A stretch of DNA of 34,408 bases from Deltaproteobacteria bacterium (GTDB lineage: Bacteria; Desulfobacterota; Syntrophobacteria; BM002): assembly GCA_019309045.1 (NCBI GenBank), contig JAFDGZ010000035.1, positions 1 through 34,408 on the forward strand. Direction: 5' to 3'. Made by a program: the position numbers and the translations under genes. The notes beneath the pieces are model-generated. The model was not told where the DNA came from. It was given only the letters and a program-made list of their open reading frames with translations, and did not search any database. Position 1 is the first letter of the stretch; every line of letters starts with the position of its first letter. Below are positions 32,329-34,408 of this stretch, one piece after another.

Positions 32329-33456
32329 ATGAAGGCTTTTCCTAGATGTCTGGCGGGCTTTGTGGGTTTCTTGTTGGTAGCGGGGGTATTCTTCCAAAGC
32401 GATTCTGCGGCTGATTCCAATCAGCCATGTTTGACCTCCTTTTTCACCAAGAGCCTCCACTTCACCGGTGAGGGTATGCGTCGCTGGTATGAAGAAGATG
32501 GGGGCTTCATGGAAATTACCAAAATCCCCTACGACCAGCTGAACTGTAAGAAATGCCATGTCAGGAGCTGCGACCAGTGCCATGCCAAAAAGAAAAGAGC
32601 TAAATTAGTTTTCTCTCCCAAAAAGGCTCGGGATATAAACACCTGCCTACCTTGTCATGGTCGTGAGGGTCTTACCTTCAGATTTGATGGGGAGCAGAAT
32701 AAACTGGACGTGCATCTCGCAGCAGGGATGGTGTGTGCTGATTGCCACTGGAGATACGATATTCATGGGGATGGCCGCTTTCGGCCGTCCATGCGTCACC
32801 CCAAAGGAGTTCGAGCCAGCTGCCAGTGCTGCCATGTGGAGCAACAAAAGGAATCTCCAGAATTTGATCCAGACACCGTCAGCCACCGGGTGCACGGAGG
32901 CAAACTTGCATGCGCCGCCTGCCATGTACGCACTACCATGGCCTGCTATAATTGTCATTTTGATCGTTTCCTGAAGACAGGGACAAAAAAAGGAAACTTT
33001 GTTCCCATGAAAGACTGGCTGCTTCTGATCAACTACCAGGGCAAGGTGACTTCAGGCAGTGCTATGACTCTAGTTTACAAAAATAAGAAATTCATCGCCT
33101 ATGTGCCATACTTCACCCACTCTGTATCGTCCGAAGGCCGTTCCTGTAATGAGTGTCACATGAACAAGGCGGTCGCCAAGATGGAGAAAGGAGAGAAGGT
33201 GCCGGTGGTGGATTTCAAGAAGGGCAAGATCGTACCCTGGAAAGGTGTTGTTCCCGTGGTGCAGGGAAAGCTTCAATGGGCTTTCTTGAACAAGACCAAA
33301 GAAGGTTGGCAGCCAGTACCAAGCCAGGAAGAGCCCCAGGTGCAATTTGCAGCCTACGGGTCCCCCCTTAACACTGAGCAGCTCGCCAATATGGCGCAGA
33401 AGGTAAGCCCTGAAGAATTTGAGCAGAAGGCAAAAGAGGAGGGCTGCAGCAAGTAG
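32329..33456 (+). CDS. periplasmic octahaem c-type cytochrome
   Basis: 375 residues. A signal peptide (about 1-28: basic start, hydrophobic LAGFVGFLLVAGVFF, then SDSAADS) sends it to the periplasm. Eight CxxCH haem-binding motifs are at residues 73, 81, 106, 136, 165, 195, 206 and 273, including the tandem CKKCH/CDQCH. Additional His residues in between may be distal ligands. The last 100 residues have no haem and look globular. It may carry electrons to or from an outer-membrane or periplasmic partner; the specific reaction cannot be told, and it does not show the order of NrfA or hydroxylamine oxidoreductase that I would recognise. GAGGAGGG lies seven bases before the ATG. No partner genes are adjacent. 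Confidence 0.9.
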   Translation: MKAFPRCLAGFVGFLLVAGVFFQSDSAADSNQPCLTSFFTKSLHFTGEGMRRWYEEDGGFMEITKIPYDQLNCKKCHVRSCDQCHAKKKRAKLVFSPKKARDINTCLPCHGREGLTFRFDGEQNKLDVHLAAGMVCADCHWRYDIHGDGRFRPSMRHPKGVRASCQCCHVEQQKESPEFDPDTVSHRVHGGKLACAACHVRTTMACYNCHFDRFLKTGTKKGNFVPMKDWLLLINYQGKVTSGSAMTLVYKNKKFIAYVPYFTHSVSSEGRSCNECHMNKAVAKMEKGEKVPVVDFKKGKIVPWKGVVPVVQGKLQWAFLNKTKEGWQPVPSQEEPQVQFAAYGSPLNTEQLANMAQKVSPEEFEQKAKEEGCSK

Positions 33457-33528
33457 AGAAAAGTCACATGCTTGAACCAGCGTATTAAATGCAGGATATC
33501 AATGCCCCCACTCTAATGGCAAGGTGAT

Positions 33529-34049
33529 ATGGCCCCGGTGGTAAGTTGTGAGCCGCGCCCTAGCCGTAAAATTATGAAGGTAAAAAGACTACCGAATGGC
33601 AGCAGCATAAGATCGGCAACAGAGAAGGATTTTGAGCAAGTTATGGAAATTGATCGACTTTCATTCTCGGCCCCCTGGAGCCACAACTTCTTCAAGTCTG
33701 CACTACAAAATATATTCTGGCTCTCGAAAAGGGTAGAGAAATCGCTGGCTATCTGATCGGCTGCATATGCCACGATCTCGAAAAGGCGGTCATAATTAGA
33801 CTGGCCGTACATCCTGTTCACAGGAGACAGGGAATTGCCAAAGCACTCCTCAGAAACTGCATCGATTTGCTCGTGGAAAAGAACATCACCGTTGTGGAGT
33901 TGGATGTGGCATTTATTCAGAAGGATGCAATAAATCTATACGAAAAATTCGGTTTCAAAATCGCAGACGTTATCGTATTCCCGAGCGACACACCTGGCAA
34001 CGGAGAAACTTTTTACATTATGCGGCTGGAGCTGCCAAAATCAGAATAG
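33529..34049 (+). pseudogene. GNAT acetyltransferase (RimI-like) with frameshift
   Basis: Two frames together give one GNAT domain. The first (to about 33717) holds SIRSATEKDFEQVMEIDRLSFSAPWS; the second continues LALEKGREIAGYLIG and the acetyl-CoA motif VHPVHRRQGIAKALL, then NLYEKFGFKI and the end near 34049. The switch is a one-base loss near 33715-33717, where TTC would read TT-C with an extra T. No slippery heptamer is present, so programmed shifting is unlikely. It is either a recent pseudogene or a sequencing error. ATG 33529 has AAGGTG very close; ATG 33574 is the alternative. RimI-type enzymes acetylate protein N-termini, but the substrate is not predictable. Confidence 0.7.
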
Positions 34050-34148
34050 GACGCGATGGTAAAAACCAGACAAGTTGGCCCACCTTTCCAAACCATAATC
34101 TGTGTACACGCTTCTTGCCAGGAGAGAAAATCTCAGGAGTGAAATCTC

Positions 34149-34180
34149 TTGACAATATCTCTCCGCTGAGTTAGTAAAAT
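34149..34180 (+). promoter_or_regulatory. sigma-70-like promoter before tRNA-like gene
   Basis: A consensus TTGACA at 34149-34154 is followed by TAGTAAAAT at 34172-34180. The -35 box is perfect; the -10 box is weak (TAGTAA with 17-base spacing) or too far (TAAAAT with 20-base spacing). It lies about 117 bases before the tRNA-like sequence. Confidence 0.4.
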
Positions 34181-34296
34181 GTGGCTTTACAATTTAACTA
34201 GCTTTGACATTTCAAGAACTCAGACTAATTCATCCTGCAGCAAGTAGGCAATACTCGAAGCACACGAAGCAAGCGGTACAAATTACCTAGATAAAC

Positions 34297-34353
34297 GGGG
34301 GCGTAGTTCAGTTTGGTTAGAACGTCCCGCATTGCATGCGGGAAGGTCGCGAG
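34297..34353 (+). tRNA. tRNA-Ala(TGC)-like sequence lacking the T arm and 3' acceptor strand
   Basis: GGGGGCG acceptor strand, TA, a D arm GTTC...GAAC, then an anticodon stem CCCGC/GCGGG with loop ATTGCAT (anticodon TGC, Ala) and a variable region AGGTC are all present. After GCGAG, the first half of a T stem, the sequence turns into unrelated DNA: there is no TTCGA loop, no CTCGC partner and no CGCCCCC acceptor strand before the next copy. As written, it cannot fold into a full tRNA. It may be a truncated duplicate. Confidence 0.55.
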
Positions 34354-34390
34354 AATAGAAGGATAGGTGCACAGTTGAATGTATATGCAC

Positions 34391-34408
34391 GGGGGCGTAG
34401 TTCAGTTT
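34391..34408 (+). tRNA. start of a second tRNA-like copy, cut by window end
   Basis: GGGGGCGTAGTTCAGTTT repeats the first 18 bases of the sequence at 34297, 94 bases later; the match extends two bases to the left. It is probably the intact tRNA gene, but the window ends before the anticodon. A repeat at a contig end could also be an assembly effect. Confidence 0.45.

Noticed and set aside
33715-33721. Programmed -1 frameshift in the GNAT gene
   Set aside because: No X-XXY-YYZ slippery sequence at the junction; a one-base loss is simpler.
1-34408. CRISPR array, phage or complete transposon
   Set aside because: No regularly spaced short repeats, no cas, integrase, capsid or transposase genes; the only mobile elements seen are the two non-coding miniature copies.

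Overview
The window reads as chromosomal DNA of a strictly anaerobic, Gram-negative, respiring or syntrophic bacterium, most likely a member of the Desulfobacterota (former Deltaproteobacteria). The evidence is the combination of a Ni-CO dehydrogenase with its ferredoxin partner, an eight-haem periplasmic cytochrome, NifU/NifS of the three-domain type, several PilZ and DUF4388 proteins, an SH3/anchor protein of the TIGR04211 type and a bactofilin. No single gene fixes the genus. Base composition is near balanced, with two clearly AT-rich patches: the 5' third of the PilZ fusion at 2701-4077 and the gene at 30439-31152.

Layout. 294-2136: cobT (lower ligand activation for cobalamin) facing a metallo-beta-lactamase-fold enzyme. 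2331-2552: a miniature inverted-repeat element; a second, diverged copy lies at 29232-29464. 2701-6653: a minus-strand group of PilZ/DUF4388 proteins (cyclic-di-GMP effectors), including two zinc-ribbon fusions and a 55-residue membrane microprotein. 7518-9448: a CBS-CBS-ACT protein, then a Rossmann/histidine-kinase fusion whose ATP-binding domain looks degenerate. 9527-13295: SH3/anchor protein, mnmG and a divergent TIGR01212 radical SAM protein. 13324-14814: two plus-strand genes of unknown function, then a bactofilin and a Cys-rich protein on the minus strand. 15068-18031: lipA converging on nifU-nifS (ATGA overlap). 18208-22474: a CGGC protein and a tightly coupled unit DUF885 peptidase -> ATP-grasp enzyme -> SAM methyltransferase. 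22551-22797: two identical 82-bp repeats. 22812-26655: cooF-cooS-FAD oxidoreductase. 26788-28543: MCE-domain lipoprotein, a small basic protein and a bifunctional-nuclease-family protein. 29497-34049: a less ordered stretch with two damaged genes, a further possible gene remnant, an AT-rich Cys-rich orphan and the octahaem cytochrome. The window ends in a tRNA-like gene lacking its T arm, followed by the start of a second copy.

How the genes work together. Several fit an Fe-S and radical-SAM economy: NifU/NifS build clusters for LipA, the TIGR01212 enzyme, CooF and CooS. CooF would pass electrons from CO oxidation to the FAD oxidoreductase. The PilZ group points to cyclic-di-GMP control of surface or motility functions. 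The most unusual items are the peptidase/ATP-grasp/methyltransferase operon, the degenerate kinase, the paired 82-bp repeats with mutually exclusive hairpins, and the miniature element whose flanks stay palindromic in both copies although their sequence differs. No CRISPR array, complete transposase, rRNA or recognised riboswitch was seen.
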